A stretch of 64,000 nucleotides of DNA, from NCBI RefSeq assembly GCF_012927115.1, contig NZ_JABBFY010000001.1, forward strand, positions 868,001 to 932,000. The letters run 5' to 3'. Of this stretch, positions 1-8,935 are shown piece by piece. The DNA is from Sphingomonas sp. G-3-2-10 (GTDB lineage: Bacteria; Pseudomonadota; Alphaproteobacteria; Sphingomonadales; Sphingomonadaceae). Within the stretch, counting starts at the first letter, position 1, and every line of letters starts with the position of its first letter. The notes beneath the pieces are model-generated. The model was not told where the DNA came from. It made no database searches and saw nothing but the letters and a program-made list of their open reading frames with translations. The translations under genes were made by a program, and so were the position numbers.

Positions 1-959
1 GGCTGCTGGTCTATGCGAGCTATTCGAAGGGCTACAAGGCGGGCGGGTTCAACCTCGACCGTTCGGCGCTGGGCCTGCCGCAATATGCCGAGAATGATCC
101 GCGCAATGTCGGCGGACGTGGCGCGGCCTTCGGGACGACGAACCTCCAGTTCGACGCCGAGAAGGTCAACGCCTATGAAATCGGCTTCAAATATAACGGC
201 CGCCGCTTCAACATGAATGTCGCGCTGTTCCGTCAGGACTTCTCGGACTTCCAGCTCAACACGTTCAACGGCTCGGTCTTCCTGGTCCAGAACATCGCGG
301 GCTGCAAAAACGATCTGAGCGGGGCTGACCGGGATCCGTCGGCGGCGACCGGCACCTGCCCGGCCGGGGAAATCGGTCCGGGCGTGCGCTCGGAGGGCGT
401 CGAGCTGGAAGCCAGCTTCTATCCGTCGCGTAACGTGGCGGTGAATGCGGGCTACACCTATTCGAAGACCAAGTTCCGCAACAATCTGGTCGGCCGCAAC
501 ACGGGCACCCCGCTCGACCCCGCGCTGTTCCTGCTGCCCGGCGACAATCTGTCCAACGCGCCAGAGCATGTCGTGACCACGTCCTTCTCGTGGACGCCGG
601 ATCTCGGCAGCAGCGGCCTTTCGGCGCTGTTCTACATCGATCAGCGTACCACCTCGGACTATAACACCGGCTCCGACCTGTTCCCCGAGAAGGAGCAGGA
701 CGGCTACACGGTGGTCAACGGCCGCATCGGTATCCGTGGCCCCGAGGAGAAGTGGGCGATCGAGTTCTGGGCGCAGAACCTGCTCAACGAGGATTATCAG
801 CAGGTCGCGTTCAACTCGCCCTTCCAGGGATCGAACAGCCGCGCGCAGATCACCGCGCCCGGCTTTGGGGCACCGAGCTTCGCGACGGCAAACCAGCTCT
901 TCTCGAGCTTTCTGGCCGAACCGCGGACCTACGGGATCACCGGCCGGTTCAAGTTCTGA
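1..959 (+). CDS. TonB-dependent receptor, C-terminal part (5' end outside window)
   Basis: The reading frame is open from base 3 and ends at the stop at 957-959, so only about the last 318 residues are present. The fragment has the alternating, aromatic-rich beta-strands of an outer-membrane barrel. Examples are YEIGFKYNGRRFNMNVALF, an internal 'GVELEASFYPSRNVAVNAGYTY' style strand, and a final strand ending in GITGRFKF, with the terminal Phe typical of outer-membrane proteins. TonB-dependent receptors import siderophores, vitamin B12 or oligosaccharides with energy from TonB-ExbBD. The substrate cannot be told from the barrel alone. The MFS transporter immediately downstream suggests a shared small-molecule uptake role, which is inference. 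A strong terminator-like hairpin follows the stop. Confidence 0.9.
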   Translation, partial: LLVYASYSKGYKAGGFNLDRSALGLPQYAENDPRNVGGRGAAFGTTNLQFDAEKVNAYEIGFKYNGRRFNMNVALFRQDFSDFQLNTFNGSVFLVQNIAGCKNDLSGADRDPSAATGTCPAGEIGPGVRSEGVELEASFYPSRNVAVNAGYTYSKTKFRNNLVGRNTGTPLDPALFLLPGDNLSNAPEHVVTTSFSWTPDLGSSGLSALFYIDQRTTSDYNTGSDLFPEKEQDGYTVVNGRIGIRGPEEKWAIEFWAQNLLNEDYQQVAFNSPFQGSNSRAQITAPGFGAPSFATANQLFSSFLAEPRTYGITGRFKF

Positions 960-971
960 GCCGGATGAAAA

Positions 972-1006
972 AGGAGGGGCGCGGACCTGAGGTTCGCGCC
1001 CTTCTT
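972..1006 (+). terminator. Intrinsic terminator after the TonB-dependent receptor
   Basis: GGGCGCG at 977-983 pairs with CGCGCCC at 995-1001. The stem continues inward (984-987 with 991-994) to a 3-base TGA loop, and outward through GGAG with TTC. It is followed by the T-rich stretch CTTCTTCGTT. It lies 12 bases after the receptor stop. Confidence 0.7.
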
Positions 1007-1056
1007 CGTTTCGGGGTCAGCGGACCGGAGCCGGCCCTTTCGTCGCGTGGAGTGTC

Positions 1057-2346
1057 ATGACCGAGCCATCGCCATCACAGAGCGACGCCGACGCGCGTGC
1101 GATCCGCCGCCGTGGCGTGACGCTGACGCTGCTCACGCTGACCTATTTCTTCAGTTACATGGACCGGCAGATCCTCGCGATCCTGCAGGAGGACATCAAG
1201 CGGGACCTGATGCTGGTCGACTGGCAGCTCGGGCTGCTGGCGGGGCTGGCCTTCGCAGTCTTCTATGCGACTTTGGGCATCCCGGTCGCGTGGCTGGCTG
1301 ACCGCGCCAATCGCAAGGGGATCATCGCGATCAGTCTGGCGGTGTGGAGTGCGATGACCGCGTTTGGCGGCCTTGCCCAGAATTTCACCCAGATGCTGCT
1401 CGCGCGGATCGGCGTGGGCATCGGCGAAGCGGGGTCTTCGCCACCGAGCCATTCGATGATCGCCGATCTCTATCCGCCCGAGAAGCGCGCCGGGGCGATG
1501 GGCATCTACTCGCTGGGCGTGGTGCTGGGCGCGGCGTTCGGCACGACGATCGGCGGGCTGGTGGCGCACCATTATGGCTGGCGGACCGCGATGTTCATCA
1601 TCGGCCTGCCCGGTGTGGCGCTGGCGCTGATCGTCTGGCTGTTCGTCGTCGAGCCGCGCCGGGGACTGTCCGATCCGCAGCACGCTGCTGCGGCAGCAGC
1701 GCCGATGCCCCCGCTGCGCGACGGCTTCATCGCGATCCTGCGGACGCCGGCGGCGCTACATCTGGTGATGGCGGTGACCATCACATCGATGATCGGATAC
1801 GGCCTGACCGCGTTCGGGCCGAGCTACATGCAGCGCTCGCTGGACTTCGACAAGGAACAGATCGCGCTCTATGTCGCGCTGCCCGCGGGCTTTCTCGGCA
1901 TGTTGTCGGCGGTGCTGGGCGGCAAGCTGGCGGACCGGTTCGCGCGGACGCGGGGGCTGCACATGCAGAGCACGATGGTCGCAGTGCTTAAAACGATGGC
2001 GCTGCCGTTCACGCTGGCCTTTCTGATCCTCGACCTGCCGGTGGCGGCGATTTCGGCCTATTTCATCCAGGTGCTTCTGGCGAATAGCTATCTCGGCCCC
2101 AGCTTTGCGCTGATCCAGGGACTGGCACCGATGCGGCAGCGGGCCCTGTGGGCCGCGATCACACTGCTGGTGATCAATCTGGTGGGGCTGGGGCTGGGTC
2201 CGACGCTGGTCGGGGTGATCAGCACGCTGCTGAAGCCGGCGCTGGGGGCGGACTCGCTGCGCTGGGCGATGGTGACATTCGCCGCGGTGACGCCCTGGGC
2301 GATTTTCCATTACTGGCGGGCGGGGGTGCTGCTCAGGCACGGTTAA
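1057..2346 (+). CDS. Spinster-type MFS transporter
   Basis: This is a 429-residue inner-membrane transporter with about 12 hydrophobic segments, the usual MFS length. The first segment carries YFFSYMDRQILAIL, typical of the spinster-like MFS group. The loop between helices 2 and 3 has the MFS signature LADRANRKG near residue 82-90. The fourth to fifth segments contain RIGVGIGEAGSSPPSHSMI. The start ATG at 1057 is preceded by a GGAG at a suitable distance. It lies directly after a TonB-dependent receptor, so it may carry the same substrate across the inner membrane, which is inference. The substrate is unknown. Confidence 0.88.
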   Translation: MTEPSPSQSDADARAIRRRGVTLTLLTLTYFFSYMDRQILAILQEDIKRDLMLVDWQLGLLAGLAFAVFYATLGIPVAWLADRANRKGIIAISLAVWSAMTAFGGLAQNFTQMLLARIGVGIGEAGSSPPSHSMIADLYPPEKRAGAMGIYSLGVVLGAAFGTTIGGLVAHHYGWRTAMFIIGLPGVALALIVWLFVVEPRRGLSDPQHAAAAAAPMPPLRDGFIAILRTPAALHLVMAVTITSMIGYGLTAFGPSYMQRSLDFDKEQIALYVALPAGFLGMLSAVLGGKLADRFARTRGLHMQSTMVAVLKTMALPFTLAFLILDLPVAAISAYFIQVLLANSYLGPSFALIQGLAPMRQRALWAAITLLVINLVGLGLGPTLVGVISTLLKPALGADSLRWAMVTFAAVTPWAIFHYWRAGVLLRHG

Positions 2347-2370
2347 GGCGCGCGGGCCTCAATTGTCCGC

Positions 2371-2727
2371 ATGACGATGACATCCATCCTGCTCGCCGCG
2401 CTTGCCGCCACCACGCCGATCCAATCGGGCGTGCCGACCGACTGCTCGCTGACCGTGTCGTTCGGCAGCTATGCGATGGGGATCGACCAGAATTCGTTGC
2501 GCAAGACCGAGCGGCTGCTGAAGCGTGACCGGACGGTGCGCAGCACGACCAGCCACCGCTGGGGCCGCGAAGGCGAAGTGACGCTGTGCGCGAAGACGCG
2601 GACGCCGACGCAGGCGCGGACGCTGTTCCGACGGGTGCGGGCGCTGATCCCCCCCAATCCTCGCGGCCCGGTGACGATCGAGACCCGCACGGGGCAGCGG
2701 GCCACGATTTCCAAGCCGCCGCGCTGA
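2371..2727 (+). CDS. Small hypothetical exported protein
   Basis: The predicted protein has 118 residues. It starts with a short hydrophobic stretch (MTMTSILLAALAATTPIQS) that could be a signal peptide. The rest is basic and contains two cysteines, CSLTV near residue 24 and LCAKT near residue 73, that could form a disulphide after export. Codon use matches the neighbours. No family is recognised. It lies 24 bases after the transporter stop and may be cotranscribed with it. Confidence 0.6.
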   Translation: MTMTSILLAALAATTPIQSGVPTDCSLTVSFGSYAMGIDQNSLRKTERLLKRDRTVRSTTSHRWGREGEVTLCAKTRTPTQARTLFRRVRALIPPNPRGPVTIETRTGQRATISKPPR

Positions 2728-2765
2728 GGATGGCTTCGCGCCGCTCCGGGCGCTAGGCTCCGGCC

Positions 2766-3542
2766 ATGCGGGGCGCGCGCGAAACTCTGTGGATAGCGGC
2801 TACGCTGGCTCTTTCGGCGTGCAGCGACGCGCCGGTGGCGAATGACAGCGCCGATCGCGGGAATGACGCTTCGCCTGCCCCCGTGGTGGAGAAGATCACG
2901 ACGCGCTGCGCCGCCGCGGGCATGTCGGTCGAGCAGGATCGCAAGGGGCTGAACGTGCGGGCAGAGCCCGATGCGAAGGCGAAGATTCTGGGCGTGCTGC
3001 AGTCGGTCGAAGATCCCGAAAGCCATCGCTGGACCGGTCCGCCCGACTATTACGGCCCGGGTTTCCGCATCGTCGACGTGCGGGGCGACTGGGTGCAGAT
3101 CGATGGCGCGGACCCGATTTCCGAAGGAATCGGCGACGATATTCCCAATTACACCGGCGCCGGATGGGTGCATTCGCGGGCGATCGCGATCGACCTGCAG
3201 CGGCCGGAGCAAGGCGTGACGGGTCCGGCGCGCGCGGCGCCCGATGAAACCGCCGCCGTGATCGATCCCGACGGCGCGGTGAATGCGCATATGGTGCGCC
3301 AATCGCTGAAACTGCTCGATTGCCGCGGCGAATGGTTGCGGGTCGAGTATCGCCAAACCGCGCGGCGCGATGCGAACGGCCAGTGGATCGACTATACGCC
3401 CGCCGAGATTGCGCGGAGCAAACCGGTGCAGGGCTGGGTGCGAAGCTATGCCTTCCGCACCAGGCAGACGTGCGAATCCGGCGCCCTCAAGTGCCGGAGT
3501 GACGGCAGCGTGAACTGGAACGCGACGTTCGGTTACGAATGA
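2766..3542 (+). CDS. Lipoprotein with SH3-like regions
   Basis: The 258-residue product has a signal sequence ending in a lipobox (LALSACSD, Cys near residue 19), so it is probably lipid-anchored. The mature part has GLNVRAEPDAKAKILGVL, the classic start of a bacterial SH3 domain, followed by WVQIDG and GWVHSRAI. A second similar unit follows (LLDCRGEWLRVEY, QGWVRSYAF), suggesting two SH3-like domains. Such domains often bind peptidoglycan or other envelope ligands. The C-terminal tail holds a cysteine pair (TCESGALKC). The partner is not known. Confidence 0.7.
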   Translation: MRGARETLWIAATLALSACSDAPVANDSADRGNDASPAPVVEKITTRCAAAGMSVEQDRKGLNVRAEPDAKAKILGVLQSVEDPESHRWTGPPDYYGPGFRIVDVRGDWVQIDGADPISEGIGDDIPNYTGAGWVHSRAIAIDLQRPEQGVTGPARAAPDETAAVIDPDGAVNAHMVRQSLKLLDCRGEWLRVEYRQTARRDANGQWIDYTPAEIARSKPVQGWVRSYAFRTRQTCESGALKCRSDGSVNWNATFGYE

Positions 3543-3569
3543 ATTGGCGGTTACGAATGAACGCGCCGG

Positions 3570-4049
3570 TCAGCCGCCGAAGCGGGCGCGGCGTTCGGTG
3601 TTGGGCGTGCCGCCCCGGGCGGGCGCGAAGCCGCTGAAATTGCCGGAGCACACCGCAGCTGCCATCTTCGCGGCAGGTGTTCCGGGATTGATCACCTTGG
3701 CCTCTCCTTCGGTCGAGGTCTCGGTCACCGCCGTGCCGTCCAGCAGGATTCTGATGTCGCGGATCGCGAAGGTGTTGGCAGCGCAATCGAAGCGATATTT
3801 GATCCGCAGCTCGGAATAGAGCGTGCCGTTGCCGAGATCCTGATTGCGGGCGAAGACGTTCGAGTTCCAGGCTTCGCGAATATCCTTGGCGGGGTTGGTG
3901 ACCGACTTGGCATCGACGAGCATGAGGCTTTCGCGCTCGGTGCCGCTGGCCGTCACGTCGACGAAGCGCCAGTCCGACGCCTGCGCAAAGGCCGTTCCCG
4001 GCGCGAGCAGGGCAATGGCGGCCAGAAGATGGGTCGGCTTCACGTTCAT
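3570..4049 (-). CDS. Exported protein, surface-adhesin E-like
   Basis: From the ATG at 4049 the product is 159 residues. This start is chosen over an upstream in-frame ATG because it has a GGGGGAG ribosome site and gives a clean signal peptide (MNVKPTHLLAAIALLAPG, cleavage after AFA). The mature protein begins ASDWRFVDVTASG and has the pattern DAKSV...W, typical of the small domain seen in surface-adhesin protein E-like proteins. A pair of cysteines (RFDCAAN and AAVCSGN) may form a disulphide. The family role in these bacteria is unclear. It converges on the lipoprotein gene. Confidence 0.65.
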   Translation of the reverse strand: MNVKPTHLLAAIALLAPGTAFAQASDWRFVDVTASGTERESLMLVDAKSVTNPAKDIREAWNSNVFARNQDLGNGTLYSELRIKYRFDCAANTFAIRDIRILLDGTAVTETSTEGEAKVINPGTPAAKMAAAVCSGNFSGFAPARGGTPNTERRARFGG

Positions 4050-4068
4050 TCTCCCCCGGGAACTGATG

Positions 4069-5322
4069 TCAGAGATCGAGCACACGATCGTCGAACAGTC
4101 CATAGGCCAATGTCGAGGCGTAGAAGGCCACGGCCTTTTCGCGCGGCATGGTGCCGGCCCATTTGCGCATGTCGAATGCCGCGTTCTGTAGCGCCATCAG
4201 CGCCTGCGAGGCGACAAGGGGATCGATCGCGCGGATCGATCCTTCGGCGATGCCATCGGACAGCATGCCGGCATAGCGGCGGGCGATGCGGTTCGACCGG
4301 TCGATCATGGTCGAGCGTTCGCGTGGCGGCAGGCCTGACAGCGCGGTGGTGCGCAGCAGCGGCCCGCGCTCGGAGAACTGGACGTCGAGCAGTGTCGCGA
4401 TGGTGTTTTCGAGACGGTCCCAATGGGTGCCGCCGCCTTCGTCCGCGAGGCGCTGGGCATCGGCGATGATGTCGAAGCTGCGCTTGTAACAGGCGATGAC
4501 CAGCTCGTCCTTGGCATCGAGATGGTGGTAGAAGCTGCCCTTGGTGACGTTGAGCTCGCTCGCGATCTTCTGGACCGACGCGCCGCGATAGCCGAGTTCG
4601 TTGATCAGGCGGGTGGCGGCAAGGAGAAAGGCTTCGCGGCCCGGCTCGGGCTCGTCATGTTCGAGGTCGAGCATGGTCGGCGACCAGCTCTGGCCCGGCG
4701 CGGCGATGCCTTGGCTGAAGACTTGCATCAGCCGCGCCTCGACACGCGGATACTCGTCGACTTCGTAGCGGGTGAGCCAGGCGGTGAGCCAGAAGGTGTT
4801 TTCCAGCAGCACATGCGCGCGGGCGCCGCGAAGATCGGTTTCGGCGCGCGTGCCCTCCGCGCCCCACAGGCTGCGGGTCATGCGGAACACTTCGCGCCAG
4901 CCGGCGAGCAACTCGCGCTTCAACGCGCCGTCCATCGCGCGAAGATCGGAGAGGATGGCGAGCGCCTTTTCCTCGCCGCGCTGGATCGCCGCCAGCCGTT
5001 CGAAATTGATGCGCAGATAACGGGCAACGCGGGCCTCTGGCGTCGGCTCCCGCATCGCGTCGGTCAGCATCTCGCGCAGCTTGTCGAGCGTTTGTTCGAA
5101 CGCAGCGGCGGCAAGGTCTTCCTTGCGCTTGAAATAGTAAGTGACCGAGGTGGTGTTCAGCCCGACGCGGCGCGCGACGTCGGCAAAGGTCATGCCCTTG
5201 GCGCTCTGTTCGTTGATCGCGTCGGCGGCCGCGGCGAGGATCGCGTCGCGCTTTGCCTGAAAGCGCTTGGTTCCTCCTTCCGTGCTCGCCTTGTCGGCTG
5301 CGATATTGTCCGGGGCATTCAT
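4069..5322 (-). CDS. Double TetR-family transcriptional regulator
   Basis: The 417-residue protein is about twice the usual TetR length and contains two TetR helix-turn-helix units. One spans residues 44-66 (TFADVARRVGLNTTSVTYYF) and the other about 247-268 (SVQKIASELNVTKGSFYHHL). Each is followed by its own predicted helical ligand-binding region. It diverges from the acyl-CoA dehydrogenase operon starting at 5473, with 150 bases between the starts. A perfect inverted repeat there (5417-5432) is a candidate operator. By analogy with FadR-like and PsrA-like TetR proteins it may be a repressor responding to an acyl-CoA. That role is inferred from position. Confidence 0.88.
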   Translation of the reverse strand: MNAPDNIAADKASTEGGTKRFQAKRDAILAAAADAINEQSAKGMTFADVARRVGLNTTSVTYYFKRKEDLAAAAFEQTLDKLREMLTDAMREPTPEARVARYLRINFERLAAIQRGEEKALAILSDLRAMDGALKRELLAGWREVFRMTRSLWGAEGTRAETDLRGARAHVLLENTFWLTAWLTRYEVDEYPRVEARLMQVFSQGIAAPGQSWSPTMLDLEHDEPEPGREAFLLAATRLINELGYRGASVQKIASELNVTKGSFYHHLDAKDELVIACYKRSFDIIADAQRLADEGGGTHWDRLENTIATLLDVQFSERGPLLRTTALSGLPPRERSTMIDRSNRIARRYAGMLSDGIAEGSIRAIDPLVASQALMALQNAAFDMRKWAGTMPREKAVAFYASTLAYGLFDDRVLDL

Positions 5323-5400
5323 CGGGCCAGCTTAGCCATTTCGGTGCGATCCAAAAGAGTTTTTTGGAATTTCGCGGGACATTCGAACCCACGTTTTTTC

Positions 5401-5432
5401 AGGGGCTAATCCCCTTTACCGAAAAACCGGTA
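5401..5432. promoter_or_regulatory. Candidate operator between TetR gene and acyl-CoA operon
   Basis: TACCG at 5417-5421 and CGGTA at 5428-5432 form a perfect inverted repeat around six bases. Next to it, AGGGG at 5401-5405 and CCCCT at 5411-5415 form another. They lie 40-70 bases before the acyl-CoA dehydrogenase start and about 80-110 bases before the TetR start. That spacing is suitable for an operator controlling both. No clear -10/-35 pair could be assigned. Confidence 0.4.
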
Positions 5433-5472
5433 CGCTCTAAGCCAGATTCGAACAGTATCAGGAGAAGATGTC

Positions 5473-6756
5473 ATGGACTTCACGCTGAACGAGCGCGAGA
5501 CCTATTACCGCGACCGCGTGAAAGCCTTCATCGATGCAAATGTCCGGCCGCGACAGCATGACTATCATGCCGAAGCGGACAGCGGCGAGCGGTGGAAGGT
5601 CAACCGCGTGCTGGAGGAGGTGAAGGCCAAGGCCAAGGCCGAGGGTTTGTGGAACTTCTTCATGCCGCCGCATTCGGGCCAGGCGCATGTCGACGACAGT
5701 TTCGAGTTTCGCGGCGAGCAACTGACCAACCTCGAATACGCGCTGTGCGCCGAGGAGATGGGGCGGATTGGCTGGGCGCCGGAGGTGTTCAACTGCTCGG
5801 CACCGGACACGGGGAATATGGAAGTCTTCCACCGTTATGGCACCCGCGCGCAGAAGGATCGCTGGCTGAAGCCGCTGATGGAAGGCGAGATCCGTTCGGC
5901 CTTTCTGATGACCGAGCCGGCGGTGGCATCGTCCGATGCGACCAACATCCAGACGAGCATGGTTCGCGATGGCGACGACTATGTGATCAACGGGCGGAAA
6001 TGGTGGTCTTCGGGTGTCGGCGATCCGCGTTGCGCTGTCGCGATTGTTATGGGAAAGACCAATACCGAAGCCGCCAAGCATTCGCAGCAAAGCATGATCC
6101 TGGTGCCGCTCGACACGCCCGGCGTGAAGATCGAGCGGATGCTTTCGGTTTATGGGTATGATCACGCGCCGCATGGGCATGGTGAAGTGGTGCTGGAGAA
6201 TGTACGGGTTCCGGCGGAGAATTTGCTGCTGGGTGAAGGGCGCGGTTTCGAGATCGCGCAGGGCCGTCTGGGGCCGGGCCGCATCCACCATTGCATGCGC
6301 ACCATCGGGGTCGCCGAGGAAGCGATCGAAGCAATGGCGAAGCGGCTGCTGAGCCGCGTGGCGTTCGGCAAGCCGATCGCGTCGCATTCGGTGTGGGAGC
6401 AGCGGATCGCGCGGGCGCGGATCGATATCGAGATGACCCGCTTGCTGTGCCTGAAGGCCGCGGACATGATGGACAAGGCCGGCAACAAGGCGGCGCAGCT
6501 CGAGATCGCAATGATCAAGGTGCAGGCGCCGCTGATGGCGCTGCAAATCCTCGACGACGCGATCCAAGCGCATGGCGGCGGCGGCGTTTCGGGCGATTTC
6601 GAGCTGGCGCATAACTGGGCGTCGGTGCGCACGCTGCGCTTCGCGGATGGTCCGGACGAGGTCCACAACCGGGCAATCGCGCGGAACGAGTTCGGGAAGT
6701 ATCACGATTTCCGGGCGGACCGGGTGAGTTCGGGGGATATCGGGGTGAGCCGGTGA
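5473..6756 (+). CDS. Acyl-CoA dehydrogenase, ACAD10/11-like
   Basis: The 427-residue flavoprotein would oxidise an acyl-CoA to a 2-enoyl-CoA using FAD. Family motifs are visible: [16 protein letters not shown] for the FAD/substrate region, [14 protein letters not shown] in the middle beta-domain, and the C-terminal [18 protein letters not shown]. The style ([14 protein letters not shown] and [10 protein letters not shown]) resembles the dehydrogenase half of ACAD10/ACAD11. In animals that half is fused to an APH-like kinase; here such a kinase is encoded two genes downstream. The ATG at 5473 has a GGAGAAG ribosome site. The stop overlaps the next start. Confidence 0.9.
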   Translation: MDFTLNERETYYRDRVKAFIDANVRPRQHDYHAEADSGERWKVNRVLEEVKAKAKAEGLWNFFMPPHSGQAHVDDSFEFRGEQLTNLEYALCAEEMGRIGWAPEVFNCSAPDTGNMEVFHRYGTRAQKDRWLKPLMEGEIRSAFLMTEPAVASSDATNIQTSMVRDGDDYVINGRKWWSSGVGDPRCAVAIVMGKTNTEAAKHSQQSMILVPLDTPGVKIERMLSVYGYDHAPHGHGEVVLENVRVPAENLLLGEGRGFEIAQGRLGPGRIHHCMRTIGVAEEAIEAMAKRLLSRVAFGKPIASHSVWEQRIARARIDIEMTRLLCLKAADMMDKAGNKAAQLEIAMIKVQAPLMALQILDDAIQAHGGGGVSGDFELAHNWASVRTLRFADGPDEVHNRAIARNEFGKYHDFRADRVSSGDIGVSR

Positions 6757-7841
6757 TGAAGGCAGCCGTCCTTCGAGAAGCAAAGCAGCCGCTGGAGATC
6801 ACCGAGGTCGAGCTTGGCGAACCCGGCCCGCGCGAAGTGGTGATCCGGACGGCGGCGGCGGGCGTGTGCCGATCGGACCTGCACTTTGCCGACGGGGCGT
6901 GGCCGCATCCCGTGCCGACCGTGCTGGGGCATGAAGCTTCGGGCGTCATTGAGCGGGTGGGAAGCGACGTGACGCGGTTGAAGCCGGGCGATCATGTCAT
7001 CACCTTCTTCACCGTGTTCTGCGGCAGCTGCGAATTCTGCGTGAGCGGGCGGCCGTCGTTGTGCGTCGATCCCTCGACAAAGCGTCCGGCCGATGCGGAG
7101 CCGCGGCTGAAGCTGCCCGACGGGACGCCGGTGACGCAGTTCATCAACCTGTCGTCCTTCGCCGAATATATGCTGGTGCACGAGAATGCGTGCGTCGCGA
7201 TCGACAAGGCGATGCCGCTGGACCGCGCCGCGCTGCTTGGTTGTGCGGTGATCACCGGGGCGGGCGCGATCTTCCATGACAGCAAGGTGCAGCCGGGCGA
7301 GAGCGTGGCGGTGATCGGTGCGGGCGGGATCGGCCTTTCGGCGATCAACGCCGCGAAGATCGCGGGGGCGGGGATGATCATCGCCATCGATCCGGTGCTC
7401 GAAAAGCGCGAGCTGGCGATGAAGATGGGCGCGACCCATGCCATAGACGCGAGCGCGGACGATGTCGCCAAGCAGGTGATGAAGCTGACCGGTGGCGGCG
7501 CGCATTATGCGATCGAAGCGGTCGGGCGGTCGAGCACCGCGGAGCTGGCGTGGAACATCCTGCGCCGGGGCGGCACCGCCACGATCCTGGGGATGATCGC
7601 GCCGGGCAACAGCGTGAGCCTGGCCGGGCCGACCTTCCTGAGCGGGAAGAAGATCCAGGGATCGTCGCTGGGTTCAACCCGCTTTCCGATCGACATGCCG
7701 CGGCTGGTGAAGATGTATCTCGACGGGCTGCTCGACCTCGACACGATGGTGGCCGAGCGGATCGCGCTGGAGGACGTCAATGACGCGCTGGAGAAGCTCC
7801 GCAAGGGAGACAGCGCGCGATCGGTGATCATCTTCCCATGA
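6756..7841 (+). CDS. Zinc-dependent alcohol dehydrogenase
   Basis: The 361-residue medium-chain dehydrogenase/reductase would oxidise an alcohol with NAD(P). The catalytic zinc site is visible as GVCRSDLHF with GHEASG. The structural zinc site is FCGSCEFCVSGRPSLC, with four cysteines. The Rossmann motif is VIGAGGIGLSAINAAKI, followed by the acidic residue of AIDP, which favours NAD over NADP. The ATG at 6756 overlaps the dehydrogenase stop in TGATG; an in-frame GTG at 6753 is the only alternative nearby. It is likely the second gene of the operon. Substrate is unknown, perhaps a hydroxyacid-derived alcohol. Confidence 0.88.
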   Translation: MKAAVLREAKQPLEITEVELGEPGPREVVIRTAAAGVCRSDLHFADGAWPHPVPTVLGHEASGVIERVGSDVTRLKPGDHVITFFTVFCGSCEFCVSGRPSLCVDPSTKRPADAEPRLKLPDGTPVTQFINLSSFAEYMLVHENACVAIDKAMPLDRAALLGCAVITGAGAIFHDSKVQPGESVAVIGAGGIGLSAINAAKIAGAGMIIAIDPVLEKRELAMKMGATHAIDASADDVAKQVMKLTGGGAHYAIEAVGRSSTAELAWNILRRGGTATILGMIAPGNSVSLAGPTFLSGKKIQGSSLGSTRFPIDMPRLVKMYLDGLLDLDTMVAERIALEDVNDALEKLRKGDSARSVIIFP

Positions 7842-8854
7842 GCGATATGGACGAGGTTAAGCTGGGCGACTGGCTGGCGGCGAACGTCAAAGGCTTCAAG
7901 GGGCCGATGACGGTCCGGAAGTTTCCGGGCGGGCAGAGCAATCCAACCTACCGTATCGATGCGGCGAGCGGGTCGTACGTGCTGCGGCGCAAGCCGTTCG
8001 GTCCGATCCTGCCCTCCGCCCATGCGGTGGATCGCGAGTACAAGCTGATCGCGGCGCTGCATCCGGCGGGCTTTCCGGTCGCGAAACCTTATGGGCTTTG
8101 CGAGGATGACGCGGTCATCGGTTCGGCCTTCTACATCATGGAGATGGTCGAGGGCCGGACGCTGTGGGACGGGTCGCTGCCCGGGATGCCTCCGGCGGAG
8201 CGGACCGCGCATTACAATGCGATTGTCGATACGCTGGCGAAGCTGCATTCGATCGATGTCGATCGGGTGGGGCTGAGCGATTACGGAAAGCCGGGCAATT
8301 ATTTCGAGCGTCAGGTGGGCCGCTGGTCGAAACAGTACAAGGCCAGCCAGACCGACGATCTGCCCGAGATGGACAAGCTGATCGAGTGGCTGCCGCGCAC
8401 CGTGCCCGAGCAGACGCGGATGAGCATCGTCCACGGCGATTTCCGCATCGACAATATGATCTTCGACAATCGCGATCCGCGGGTGATCGCGGTGCTCGAC
8501 TGGGAATTGTCGACGCTGGGCGATCCGCTGGCGGACTTTTCCTATTTCCTGATGAGCTGGGTGACCCAGCCCGAGGGGCGTAGCGGCGTGATGGGGCTGA
8601 CAGGCCCTGCCACCGGCATCCCGACGATCGACGAGGTCGTGGCGCGATATTGCAAGGCGACCGGGCGCGACGGGGTGCCCGATCTCGACTGGTATTTCTC
8701 GTACAACCTCTTCCGGCTGGCGGGGATCGTTCAGGGGATCAAGAAGCGGATGATCGACGGCAATGCGTCGAGCGATCAGGCGGCGGCGACCGTGGCGCGG
8801 ATGCCGGGGCTGGTCGCGGCGGCGTGGGAGTTCGCGGTGAAGGCGGGGGCGTGA
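7838..8854 (+). CDS. APH-family phosphotransferase, LvaA/ACAD10-11 kinase-like
   Basis: The 338-residue protein has the protein-kinase-like APH fold. A glycine-rich start (FPGGQSNPTYRI) and YVLRRKPFG supply the ATP-binding lysine. The catalytic loop is IVHGDFRIDNMIF, and LDWELSTLGDPLADF is the magnesium-binding segment. Relatives beside acyl-CoA dehydrogenases phosphorylate 4-hydroxyacyl-CoAs (LvaA in Pseudomonas levulinate catabolism, and the N-terminal part of ACAD10/11). Antibiotic phosphorylation is much less likely in this context. It overlaps the preceding gene by ATGA. The specific substrate is inferred. Confidence 0.85.
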   Translation: MSDMDEVKLGDWLAANVKGFKGPMTVRKFPGGQSNPTYRIDAASGSYVLRRKPFGPILPSAHAVDREYKLIAALHPAGFPVAKPYGLCEDDAVIGSAFYIMEMVEGRTLWDGSLPGMPPAERTAHYNAIVDTLAKLHSIDVDRVGLSDYGKPGNYFERQVGRWSKQYKASQTDDLPEMDKLIEWLPRTVPEQTRMSIVHGDFRIDNMIFDNRDPRVIAVLDWELSTLGDPLADFSYFLMSWVTQPEGRSGVMGLTGPATGIPTIDEVVARYCKATGRDGVPDLDWYFSYNLFRLAGIVQGIKKRMIDGNASSDQAAATVARMPGLVAAAWEFAVKAGA

Positions 8855-8860
8855 TGCGCC

Positions 8861-8930
8861 CGTTCGTGTCGAGCCTAGTCGAGACACGGCGTTGACGACT
8901 TCGGTTTCTCGACTTCGCTCGAAACGAACG
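8861..8930. repeat. Imperfect inverted repeat within the catabolic operon
   Basis: CGTTCGTGTCGAGC at 8861-8874 is matched by GCTCGAAACGAACG at 8917-8930, giving 14-base arms with one mismatch. The whole unit fills most of the 81-base gap between the phosphotransferase and the first SDR. The ribosome site of the SDR lies at its right edge. The motif looks like a dispersed intergenic palindrome of sphingomonads, but only one copy was noticed in this window. Confidence 0.6.
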
Positions 8931-8935
8931 GAGAA

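Noticed and set aside
7838-8854. APH-family gene as aminoglycoside resistance
   Set aside because: It is in the middle of an acyl-CoA operon, and its relatives next to acyl-CoA dehydrogenases act on hydroxyacyl-CoAs.
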